Shown piece after piece: positions 16,514-24,241 of a stretch of 47,395 bases of DNA; the first letter of the stretch is position 1; every line of letters begins with the position of its first letter. The notes below the pieces were generated by a model. The model made no database searches, had not been told where the DNA came from, and worked only from the letters and a program-made list of their open reading frames with translations. Source of the DNA: Kamptonema formosum PCC 10802 (GTDB taxonomy: Bacteria > Cyanobacteriota > Cyanobacteriia > Cyanobacteriales > Oscillatoriaceae); the NCBI RefSeq assembly GCF_000332335.1, contig NZ_KB235948.1, positions 3,510,042-3,557,436 of the forward strand, in the 5' to 3' direction. Made by a program: the position numbers and the translations under genes.

Positions 16514-18355
16514 ATGGTTCAGCAGCCGCTGCCACCCCAAGACTCTCCCGCTCCTGCCCAACCGCCCGAAAAAATCCACCTGCCCCGCACCAGCGAATCC
16601 GAGCAGCTGAAAAAGATCCGCCACACGACTTCCCACGTCATGGCGATGGCAGTGCAGAAGCTGTTCCCCAAGGCGCAAGTCACTATTGGCCCTTGGATTG
16701 AGAATGGTTTCTATTACGACTTCGACCATCCAGAACCGTTTGCGGAAAAGGACCTGAAAGCCATTCAGAAAGAGATGGTCAAGATTGTCAGCCGCAAACT
16801 GCCGGTGATTCGCGAAGAAGTCACCCGAGAGGAAGCCGAACGCCGGATTAAGGCAATTAACGAACCCTACAAACTGGAAATATTAGAAGGGCTTCAGGAA
16901 CCGATCGCCATCTACCACTTGGGGGACCAGTGGTGGGACCTGTGCGCCGGCCCCCATGTGGCCAACACCAGCGAGATCGACCCCAAAGCCATTGAGCTGG
17001 AAACCCTTGCCGGTGCCTACTGGCGCGGCGACGCCACCAAAGCCCAGCTGCAGCGAATTTACGGCACCGCGTGGGAAACCCCAGCGCAGTTGCAAGAGTA
17101 CAAGCGCCGCAAAGAAGAAGCCCTCAAGCGCGATCACCGCAAACTGGGCAGAGAGCTCGGCTTATTTATCTTTGCCGATCCCGTAGGACCGGGACTGCCC
17201 CTGTGGACGCCCAAAGGGACAGTCCTGCGCTCCCTGCTAGAAGACTTCCTCAAACAGGAGCAGATCAAGCGCGGCTACCTGCCGGTGGTCACCCCCCACA
17301 TCGCCAGAGTGGACCTGTTCAAAACCTCCGGACACTGGCAGAAATACAAAGAGGACATGTTCCCCATGATGGCGGAAGACGCCGACGCCGCCGCCGCCGA
17401 ACAGGGGTTCGTCCTCAAACCGATGAACTGTCCCTTCCACATCCAGATTTATAAAAGCGAGTTGCGATCCTACCGGGAACTGCCCCTGCGCCTAGCCGAA
17501 TTCGGCACCGTCTACCGCTACGAGCAATCCGGCGAACTGGGCGGCTTAACCCGAGTGCGCGGTTTCACTGTGGATGACTCCCACCTGTTCGTCACCCCAG
17601 AACAGCTGGATGACGAATTCCTCAGTGTCGTGGATTTAATCCTGTTCGTGTTTAACAGCTTGCAGCTGAAGAATTTTAAAGCCCGTTTGAGTTTCCGCGA
17701 TCCAGCTTCCGACAAGTACATCGGATCGGATGAGGCGTGGGAAAAAGCCGAAGGCGCTATCCGCCGCGCCGTGCAGCATCTGGGCATGGACTATTTCGAG
17801 GCACCCGGAGAAGCAGCGTTTTACGGGCCAAAATTGGATTTTATTTTCCAAGACGCCCTCGATCGCGAGTGGCAGTTGGGAACTGTGCAAGTTGATTACA
17901 ACTTGCCAGAGCGATTTGATTTGGAGTATGTGCCGGAAGATGGCACCCGCAAGCGCCCCGTGATGATTCACCGCGCACCGTTTGGCTCGCTAGAACGTTT
18001 AATTGGCATATTGATTGAAGAGTATGCGGGAGATTTCCCGCTTTGGCTCGCGCCGGTGCAGGTGCGCCTGCTGCCGGTGAGTGACGAGTTTCTGCCCTTC
18101 GCGCAAGAGGTGGCTCACCAGATGCGATCGCTCGGAATTCGCGCCGAAGCTGACACCAGCAATGAGCGCCTCGGCAAATTAATTCGCAATGCAGAGAAAG
18201 ATAAAATCCCCGTAATGGCGGTTGTGGGGGCGAAGGAAGTTGAGACGAAAACCCTCAGCATTCGCACCCGCGCGTCTGGCGAGTTGGGCGCGATGCCGGT
18301 GGCTGAGGCAATTGATAGGGTGAAAAACGCTATTTCGGATTACCGCAATTTCTAG
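16514..18355 (+). CDS. thrS: Threonyl-tRNA synthetase
   Basis: 613 residues. It charges tRNA-Thr in the cytoplasm. The editing domain is present (HTTSHVMAMAVQKLFP and the CAGPHVANTSEI segment), followed by the class II catalytic core with zinc-ligand motifs MNCPFHIQIY, DDSHLF and MIHRAPFGSLERL, and a C-terminal anticodon-binding domain (VRLLPVSDEFLPFAQEVA). The N-terminal TGS domain found in E. coli ThrRS is missing; only about 25 Pro-rich residues precede the editing domain. That matches shorter cyanobacterial forms and is not read as truncation. Five copies of the octamer TGCCGGTG lie inside the gene. No T-box leader was seen upstream. Confidence 0.97.
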   Translation: MVQQPLPPQDSPAPAQPPEKIHLPRTSESEQLKKIRHTTSHVMAMAVQKLFPKAQVTIGPWIENGFYYDFDHPEPFAEKDLKAIQKEMVKIVSRKLPVIREEVTREEAERRIKAINEPYKLEILEGLQEPIAIYHLGDQWWDLCAGPHVANTSEIDPKAIELETLAGAYWRGDATKAQLQRIYGTAWETPAQLQEYKRRKEEALKRDHRKLGRELGLFIFADPVGPGLPLWTPKGTVLRSLLEDFLKQEQIKRGYLPVVTPHIARVDLFKTSGHWQKYKEDMFPMMAEDADAAAAEQGFVLKPMNCPFHIQIYKSELRSYRELPLRLAEFGTVYRYEQSGELGGLTRVRGFTVDDSHLFVTPEQLDDEFLSVVDLILFVFNSLQLKNFKARLSFRDPASDKYIGSDEAWEKAEGAIRRAVQHLGMDYFEAPGEAAFYGPKLDFIFQDALDREWQLGTVQVDYNLPERFDLEYVPEDGTRKRPVMIHRAPFGSLERLIGILIEEYAGDFPLWLAPVQVRLLPVSDEFLPFAQEVAHQMRSLGIRAEADTSNERLGKLIRNAEKDKIPVMAVVGAKEVETKTLSIRTRASGELGAMPVAEAIDRVKNAISDYRNF

Positions 18356-18362
18356 TTTATGG

Positions 18363-18390
18363 GGTGCGTTTCGCTTCGGTGAAACGCACC
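18363..18390 (+). terminator. Hairpin 3' of thrS
   Basis: Perfect 10-bp stem GGTGCGTTTC / GAAACGCACC with an 8-base loop, starting 8 bp after the thrS stop. No T-run follows. The GGTGCGTT-type hairpin is also a common dispersed element in cyanobacteria, so it may be either a terminator or a repeat. Confidence 0.6.
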
Positions 18391-18407
18391 TTAATGGAGT
18401 AATAGTG

Positions 18408-18584
18408 ATGAGTGCCGCCAAAGAAGAAGTTAAATCTCTGCTGAACAAATTGCCCGACGATTGTTTTATTGAAGATGTGCAGTACCACCTGTATGTCATG
18501 GAGAAAGTGCGCAAGGGATTGGAAGTAGCCGGTGCTGAAGGAACGATCCCACAAGAGGAAACCGAACGGCGTTTGAGCAAATAG
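18408..18584 (+). CDS. Orphan antitoxin-like small protein
   Basis: 58 residues, MSAAKEEVKSLLNKLPDDCF and on to QEETERRLSK. The pattern (KEEVKSLLNKLPDD, then QYHLYVMEKVRKGLE) is that of small antitoxins common in cyanobacteria, usually followed within a few bases by a RelE/ParE-type toxin. No toxin frame follows here; the next 440 bp appear non-coding. It could be a solitary antitoxin acting in trans, or the survivor of a decayed module. The ATG follows the thrS hairpin closely. Confidence 0.7.
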   Translation: MSAAKEEVKSLLNKLPDDCFIEDVQYHLYVMEKVRKGLEVAGAEGTIPQEETERRLSK

Positions 18585-19031
18585 CTTATTAGGTAGTGGG
18601 GCATAAGCGGGAGAAAATTTAATAAGAGCGGCGATAATTTATAAGGTGCAAAAATCAGGAAATAATAAACCGCCCCCGAGAAAAATCGCCTAGGAAAGAG
18701 AGGGCAAAGCTTTGCCTCATTTAAATTGCTTTTTAAGCTGATAGCTATCGCTCACCAGACCTTCCTATAAAAGCAGTTATGGAGGCTCTGCATCTTATCG
18801 CACCTAGCAGATTAAAGGTATAACAGCTTAGAGGTTCTCACAAATGAATGAGAATAATATGTTGGGAATTACGCCGCATAATTAAGTCTTTTTTGCCACC
18901 GGATTGCCTGTGGGAGCCGGTTTCGGAAGTAACAAAAGGTTGGGAGGGCTGTAGCGCTGCCGGTGTGATAGAATAGTGAAAAGCACAGGGCAGTAGCTAG
19001 ACTGCAAGTAAGCTGAACAGGAGGTAAGTCA
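18585..19031. other. Gene-free region, 447 bp
   Basis: Contains a GGCAAAGCTTTGCC palindrome at about 18703-18716 and AT-rich DNA. No toxin gene and no RNA gene were recognised. The ribosome binding site of the DUF4058 gene (AGGAGG at 19019) is at the right end. Confidence 0.5.
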
Positions 19032-19817
19032 ATGCCCTCTCCTTTTCCCGGGATGAACCCCTATTTAGAAAATTCGGAATTGTGGCCACAGGTACACAAC
19101 CGGCTCATCGTGGCGATGGCTGATGCCTTGGTTCCACAAGTTCGTCCGAAATATCGGGTAGATATTGAAAAGCGGGTTTATTCGTTCGCCGGCGAAAATC
19201 CGATCTTAGTGGGAATTCCAGATGTAACTGTGGTGCGATCGCGCACTCAAACCCCTCCCCGCGAGTCGAATGTCGCTGTCGCCGCACCGGCAGAAACGGC
19301 TGTCCAGGTTAAAGTGCCGGTGCCGGTGGAATTTAGAGAGGCGTATTTAGAAATTAGAGACATGGCGAAAGGTGAGGTAATAGCGGTCATTGAAGTCCTA
19401 TTGCCAGCAAATAAGCGCCCCGGCAAAGGGCGAGAAATGTATTTACAAAAGCGAGAAGTAGTTTTTACAACTCACTCCCATTTGATAGAGATTGACTTGC
19501 TGCGTTCTGGGGAAACCATGCCGGTTCGGGGAAATGAAATAGAAGCAAATTATAGAATTCTGGTGAGTCGGGGTGACACCCGACCTAGAGCGGATTTATA
19601 CTTGTTTAATCTGCCGAATGAGATTCCTAAGTTTGCCCTGCCTTTGCGCTCAGAAGATGTCGAGCCGGTGGTGGATTTGCAGGCGCTGTTACATGGGGTA
19701 TATGAGCGAGCCGGCTATGATTATACCATAGATTACAGCCGCGAGCCGGTGCCGGCACTCTCAGAAGCAGATGCTGCTTGGGCGGACACCATTTTGCGGG
19801 AGAAAGGGTTGCGATAG
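19032..19817 (+). CDS. DUF4058 family protein
   Basis: 261 residues beginning MPSPFPGMNPYLE, the diagnostic N-terminus of DUF4058. The core has IGIPDVTVV-like text (GIPDVTVVRSRTQT), IEVLLPANKRPGKGREMYLQKR and a TTHSHLIEIDLLRSGE segment. These acidic and lysine-containing motifs resemble a nuclease-like fold, but no activity is established. Strong ribosome binding site AGGAGG about 8 bp before the ATG. The 3' end is followed by GGCATGG heptamer repeats. Confidence 0.88.
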   Translation: MPSPFPGMNPYLENSELWPQVHNRLIVAMADALVPQVRPKYRVDIEKRVYSFAGENPILVGIPDVTVVRSRTQTPPRESNVAVAAPAETAVQVKVPVPVEFREAYLEIRDMAKGEVIAVIEVLLPANKRPGKGREMYLQKREVVFTTHSHLIEIDLLRSGETMPVRGNEIEANYRILVSRGDTRPRADLYLFNLPNEIPKFALPLRSEDVEPVVDLQALLHGVYERAGYDYTIDYSREPVPALSEADAAWADTILREKGLR

Positions 19818-19823
19818 TGGGCG

Positions 19824-19853
19824 TGGGGCATGGGGCATGGGGCATGGGGCATT
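19824..19853. repeat. Short tandem repeat (GGCATGG heptamer)
   Basis: About four copies of a GGCATGG-type heptamer, a cyanobacterial STRR, directly 3' of the DUF4058 gene. Confidence 0.85.
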
Positions 19854-19914
19854 GGGTTAATAATCAGCTTTTCCCCTCAAATCTAGAGCGGTTTTCACCT
19901 GAGTGATGTACTGA

Positions 19915-19945
19915 GAAACCCGGTTTCTTTAAGAAACCGGGTTTC
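19915..19945. repeat. GAAACCCGGTTTC palindrome, full copy
   Basis: Perfect inverted arms around a TTTAA centre, between the DUF4058 gene and the DUF6717-like pseudogene; possibly a bidirectional terminator. Confidence 0.92.
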
Positions 19946-19990
19946 TGGCACTGAAAACCGCTATAACCTCTAAATCCTAAACCCTAACCC

Positions 19991-20489
19991 CTAAACCTTC
20001 TGCGCCTTGCAGTAGATTTTCTTTGGCGCTTCGCTGAAGTATTTAAACAGGGCAGGACACAGCCAGCCTTCCATATTTTTTCCTTCCCAGCGATACCAGT
20101 TCCCGCCATACTCCTGCGCCACCCAAACCAACTCCGCCTGATATCCCGGAAAAGGATTGGCTGAAAAACCTGAACCCTTTTTCCGCTTGAGGAATGTCTT
20201 TTACCAGTGCGTCAATCATTTCTGGGACCCCACTCACAAAGGGAGCATCCCATTTTTGTAATCCCCCTCACCCCCAACCCCTCTCCCACAAGGGGAGAGG
20301 GGAGAATTCTTGATTTTTCCCTCCTCTCCCGCCCTGGGAGAGGGGGGTTAGGGGGGTGAGGGTCACAGTCTTTGCAAAAACGGGATGCTCCCCTCACAAA
20401 TGGCTCCCGCACCAAACCGGCACTCTCATCGTCAAAGACCCAGGTGCGCTCGTGCCGGTAGGGAAAATCACCATCATGGCGTTAGACAT
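19991..20489 (-). pseudogene. DUF6717-like gene interrupted by a MITE
   Basis: Reading from the ATG at 20489 the minus strand gives MSNAMMVIFPYRHERTWVFD then ESAGLVREPFV. A 152-bp MITE intervenes. The gene resumes with VPEMIDALVKDIPQAEKGF, shifts frame by one base, and ends AELVWVAQEYGGNWYRWEG, NMEGWLCPALFKYFSEAPKK, stop at 19991. The pieces assemble into a protein of about 110 residues resembling the small DUF6717 family, whose function is unknown. Because of the MITE and the separate frameshift near 20178, no full-length product can be made. Confidence 0.8.
20233..20400. mobile_element. MITE family C with 8-bp target duplication
   Basis: A 152-bp element (20241-20392) has terminal inverted repeats GGGAGCATCCC(A/G)TTTTTG, at least 17 bp. 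It is flanked on both sides by CTCACAAA (20233-20240 and 20393-20400), an 8-bp target duplication. The interior is made of CCCTCTCCC/GGGAGAGGG palindromic text around GAATTC. There is no coding capacity. An 8-bp duplication differs from the TA of family A, so a different transposase moved it. A partial copy of the interior lies at 46998-47073. Confidence 0.88.
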
Positions 20490-20827
20490 CGCATCTCCCT
20501 TTCTCTTTGAAAATAGTGAGATTTTTATCTGCTAATATTATAGCATTTATCAAAGATTTGTGAGAGCCCTCCCTCTTTTCTTTCCTTGGCACATCTTGGC
20601 GTCTTGGCGGTTTCTAAAAAAAGTCCTGTTGATTAACTGAAATTAACAGCCAATGCCCCACTCCCGCCGCAATGCCCAGAAAGTAGTTGACATCCTTCCC
20701 CTCCCTAATCAAAGATGATTGGGGGGTTCCCCCACGCCCGGTGCTGGGCTTTCCTGCAGGGAGGGTTTCACCAGAAGCGGGGCTTCTGCCACCGGCACCC
20801 CCGGTTTTGCCCGATTAGGAATTTTTC
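20490..20827. other. Spacer with dispersed repeat and a putative IS200/IS605-type end
   Basis: Contains an inverse copy of the CGCCAAGACGCC...CCAAGGAAAG repeat (about 20567-20620). At 20690-20795 there is GTTGACATCCTTCCCCTCCCT, then a GATTGGGGGG/CCCCC hairpin and an AGAAGC/GCTTCT hairpin. In style this resembles the structured end of an IS200/IS605 element. No TnpA or TnpB gene is present. Confidence 0.4.
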
Positions 20828-21805
20828 ATGTGTTCTATCTCTAGTGTTACTGTTACTGTTCCCGCTACCACGGCTAACCTCGGGCCAGGTTTTGACTGCA
20901 TCGGGGCTGCTTTGACGCTTTATAACCAGTTTAAATTCACCCGTCTCGATTCCACCCAGGCACTGGGGGGGGAGGGAGTCAGCATCAGCGTCACCGGCAC
21001 TAATGCTGAGCGAGTCCAGACTGATGAGAGCAATCTAGCGTACCGGGCATTTGTAAAGTTATATGAACACACCGGCCAGTCGCCGCCACCGGCACGCATC
21101 GAGATTTCCCTCGGATACGCGCTGACGAGGGGGTTGGGGAGTTCGGCGACGGCGATTGTGGGCGGATTGGTGGGCGCAAACCAGCTTGCCGGTGCGCCGC
21201 TGTCGCAGCAAGAGGTGATGCAGCTGGCGATATCTATGGAAGGGCACCCAGATAATGTGGTGCCGGCACTGCTGGGAGGGTGCCGGCTGGCGGCAGTGGC
21301 GGAGGAAGACGATGCCAGCCAGCCCCATATTAATAAGGAGGGGCGTAGGAGTGGCTGGGAAATCTGCGAGATTCCCTGGCACTCGCATATTGTGCCGGTG
21401 CTGGCGATTCCGGATTTTGAACTTTCCACAGCCCAGTCGCGGCGGGCGCTGCCGGCGCAATACACTCGCGCTGACGCCATTTTCAACACCGCCCACCTGG
21501 GTTTGCTGGTGCGGGGGCTGGAAACCGGCACCGGTAGCTGGCTGCGAGTGGCCATGCAAGACCGCATCCACCAGCCCTACCGGCAGTCTCTGATTCCCGG
21601 GTACTCGGCGGTGCGGAAGGCGGCGCTGGATGCCGGCGCTTACGGAATGGCAATCAGTGGCGCTGGGCCAAGCCTGCTGGCCCTGGCCGATGGGCGCAGC
21701 GCACCGGCAGTGGTGCCGGCAATGGCTCAAGCTTGGAAGCAAGCGGGGGTGAGCGCCTCCGTGAGAGCCCTCTCCCTGGACACGCAAGGGGCAACCTGCG
21801 CCTAG
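20828..21805 (+). CDS. thrB: Homoserine kinase
   Basis: 325 residues, a GHMP kinase that phosphorylates homoserine with ATP, the penultimate step to threonine. The N-terminal motif PATTANLGPGFDCIG (12-26) and the ATP loop GLGSSATAIVGG (102-113) are intact, and the C-terminal motif 3 GAYGMAISGAGPSLLAL is present. Start ATG at 20828 (MCSISSVTVTVPATTANLGPG). It appears monocistronic. A Rho-independent terminator lies about 155 bp downstream. Confidence 0.96.
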   Translation: MCSISSVTVTVPATTANLGPGFDCIGAALTLYNQFKFTRLDSTQALGGEGVSISVTGTNAERVQTDESNLAYRAFVKLYEHTGQSPPPARIEISLGYALTRGLGSSATAIVGGLVGANQLAGAPLSQQEVMQLAISMEGHPDNVVPALLGGCRLAAVAEEDDASQPHINKEGRRSGWEICEIPWHSHIVPVLAIPDFELSTAQSRRALPAQYTRADAIFNTAHLGLLVRGLETGTGSWLRVAMQDRIHQPYRQSLIPGYSAVRKAALDAGAYGMAISGAGPSLLALADGRSAPAVVPAMAQAWKQAGVSASVRALSLDTQGATCA

Positions 21806-21828
21806 CAACACTTCTGAAGCACATGCCA

Positions 21829-21888
21829 GAAACCCGGTTTCTTAAAGAAACCGGGTTGCCCCTTCCATCCCAAGAAACCCGGTTTCTG
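21829..21888. repeat. GAAACCCGGTTTC palindrome plus extra arm
   Basis: One near-full palindrome (21829-21857, right arm imperfect) followed 15 bp later by a further single arm, 3' of thrB. Confidence 0.88.
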
Positions 21889-21960
21889 GCACTGCACAGG
21901 GGCAACCCCCGCTTCGTAACAATTCGTTAAGAATGCAGGAGTGGCCCTATTGCCTGCTTA

Positions 21961-21986
21961 ACGGTAGCGAAGGCTACCGTTTTTTG
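21961..21986 (+). terminator. Rho-independent terminator downstream of thrB
   Basis: Perfect 8-bp stem ACGGTAGC / GCTACCGT with a GAAG loop, followed by six T residues. It lies between thrB and ndhD, so it would end the thrB transcript. Confidence 0.85.
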
Positions 21987-22275
21987 TTGCGACCCTCTGC
22001 TTAACAAAACTTAATTTTTAGTTATCCGTATTATTAATTTTTTAAATATAAGAGAAAAATCAGCAGGGGTTTCAGTGGGTTTGGCTTCTAGCTTTGTAGC
22101 TGCAGATACATTTAAAAACTAATTAAACGTATAAAAGCAAATGGCCATGCCTGCAAGTCAGGTATTGACTCGCATTTATGGTGGTTGTGTGTTTTTTCTT
22201 GGGAAAAGTAGTTTGCAAAAGTTAACGTAACTTAATACAATAGACACAGAAGCAAATAGGTATATATCCTCAACC

Positions 22276-23901
22276 ATGCCTCCCATAGAATTTCCCTGGC
22301 TAACGACGATAATCCTGTTGCCCCTGGTGGCAGCCCTGGCCATTCCCGCGATACCGGATAAAAGTGGCAAAACCGTCCGCTGGTACGCCCTGGGGGTGGG
22401 GTTAACAGACTTGGCCCTGAGCGTGTGGGCCTTTTGGACTCACTACGACTGGCAAAATTCAACGCTGCAGCTGGCAGAGAGCTATTCCTGGGTGCCGCAG
22501 CTGGGGCTGAATTGGTCGGTGGCGGTGGACGGTCTGTCAATGCCGCTGATCGTGCTTACCGGCTTAGTCACCACCCTGGCGACTTTCGCGGCTTGGAACG
22601 TCAGCAACAAGCCGCGTTTGTTTTATTTCCTGATGCTGGCAATGTACAGCGCCCAGATAGGGGTGTTTGCGGCCCAAGACATGCTGCTGTTCTTCCTGAT
22701 TTGGGAACTGGAACTGGTGCCGGTGTACCTGCTGATCTCCATCTGGGGCGGACCGAAGCGCCAGTACGCGGCGACCAAATTCATCCTCTACACCGCACTG
22801 GGTTCGATTTTCATTCTGGTTGCCGGTCTAGCAATGGCCTTCTATGGCGATACCGTTACCTTTGACATGGCAGCGATCGGGCAAAAGAACTTCCCGGTGG
22901 CGTTCCAACTCCTCGCCTACGCCGGCTTCCTGATTGCCTTCGGCGTCAAACTCCCCATCTTCCCCCTGCACACTTGGCTTCCGGACGCCCACGGTGAAGC
23001 TTCAGCGCCAGTTTCGATGATTTTGGCCGGGGTGCTGCTGAAAATGGGAGGCTACGGGCTGATTCGCATGAATATCGAGATGCTCCCCGAAGCCCACGTC
23101 CACTTCGCGCCGGTGCTGGTGGTGCTGGGTGTGGTCAACATTGTCTACGGCGCTTTAACCGCCTTCGCTCAAGACAACCTCAAGCGGCGGCTGGCTTGCT
23201 CCTCGATTTCCCACATGGGCTTCGTTCTGATTGGCATCGCTTCCTATACAGAACTTGGCCTCAGCGGGGCAATGCTGCAAATGATTTCCCACGGGCTGAT
23301 TGCGGCGGCGCTGTTCTTCCTCGCTGGCGTTGCCTACGAGCGCACCCACACTCTGGCCATCGAAAAAATGGGAGGTATGGCCAAATATATGCCGAAAGTG
23401 TTCGCTCTGTTCACCGCCGGTTCGATGGCATCTCTGGCTTTGCCCGGAATGAGCGGATTTGTCAGCGAACTGACGGTGTTCTTGGGCTTGTCTACCAGTG
23501 ACGCTTACACCTCCAGCTTCAAAGTCGTGATGATTGTACTCGCTGCAGTGGGGCTGATCCTGACTCCGATTTACCTGCTCTCCATGCTGCGCGAAGTGTT
23601 CAGCGGCGCTGAGAATCCAAAACTGATGGCCGATCCTTGGGAGCTGGTGGACGCCAAGCCTCGCGAGATATTCATCACCGCTTGCTTGTTGCTTCCCATC
23701 ATCGGTATTGGCTTGTACCCCAAGCTGGCCACTCAAACCTATGACGTGAAGACAACCGCAGTGGCTGCGGAAGTTCGCCAAGCCCTGCCCCTGGTTGCGC
23801 AGCAGCGCCAAATTATGCACTCTGGCTTTATCGCACCGAAGTTGCCCGCTCCTGAAACTCCCGCGCTGCTCGGCGTTACTGAGCTCGGGAAAGGTGCGTA
23901 A
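22276..23901 (+). CDS. ndhD: NADH dehydrogenase-like complex subunit 4 (NdhD)
   Basis: 541 residues with about fourteen transmembrane helices, a proton-pumping antiporter-like subunit of the cyanobacterial NDH-1 complex in the thylakoid membrane. Characteristic motifs are [39 protein letters not shown] and [11 protein letters not shown]. The lysine in [13 protein letters not shown] and the glutamate in WELELVP are the expected proton-path residues. The length and text suit the respiratory/photosynthetic cyclic-flow form (NdhD1/D2) better than the CO2-uptake form, but I cannot separate D1 from D2. It is solitary here, without ndhF or other subunits. A clear terminator follows. Confidence 0.96.
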   Translation: MPPIEFPWLTTIILLPLVAALAIPAIPDKSGKTVRWYALGVGLTDLALSVWAFWTHYDWQNSTLQLAESYSWVPQLGLNWSVAVDGLSMPLIVLTGLVTTLATFAAWNVSNKPRLFYFLMLAMYSAQIGVFAAQDMLLFFLIWELELVPVYLLISIWGGPKRQYAATKFILYTALGSIFILVAGLAMAFYGDTVTFDMAAIGQKNFPVAFQLLAYAGFLIAFGVKLPIFPLHTWLPDAHGEASAPVSMILAGVLLKMGGYGLIRMNIEMLPEAHVHFAPVLVVLGVVNIVYGALTAFAQDNLKRRLACSSISHMGFVLIGIASYTELGLSGAMLQMISHGLIAAALFFLAGVAYERTHTLAIEKMGGMAKYMPKVFALFTAGSMASLALPGMSGFVSELTVFLGLSTSDAYTSSFKVVMIVLAAVGLILTPIYLLSMLREVFSGAENPKLMADPWELVDAKPREIFITACLLLPIIGIGLYPKLATQTYDVKTTAVAAEVRQALPLVAQQRQIMHSGFIAPKLPAPETPALLGVTELGKGA

Positions 23902-23960
23902 AAACTTTAATTTAGCAGAAGTAGGGCGGGCGCAGCTCCGCCCGCGGCCACACCACAAAC

Positions 23961-23995
23961 GAGGGGCGCTCTCTGGACGCCCCTCTAGTTTTTTT
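23961..23995 (+). terminator. Rho-independent terminator downstream of ndhD
   Basis: Perfect 8-bp stem GAGGGGCG / CGCCCCTC with a 9-base loop, then TAGTTTTTTT. It lies 60 bp after the ndhD stop. Confidence 0.82.
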
Positions 23996-24241
23996 CGGGT
24001 GGGTTCTGTGGTGGGAACCGCCCCCGTGAAGGGACGCTAAGGTTGAGTTGGTTCTCGGTGGGTTCGTCTGTAGCGGCATCCCGATTTGTGTCGGGACTGA
24101 GGCGGAAGGCACCCTACATCTGTCTTGAGGGTGCGGTTGATATGCTAGCCGCGTTAGGGGGTATTCTATAGTTGGTCAAAGCTTTGATGAATTACCCTTT
24201 CTTCTCCCTCACCCCTTAACCTTCAACAAGTCCGGCCACTC

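Noticed and set aside
22425-22865. 146-codon frame inside ndhD in another frame
   Set aside because: It lies fully within a strongly conserved gene and has no recognisable domain; it is a shadow frame.
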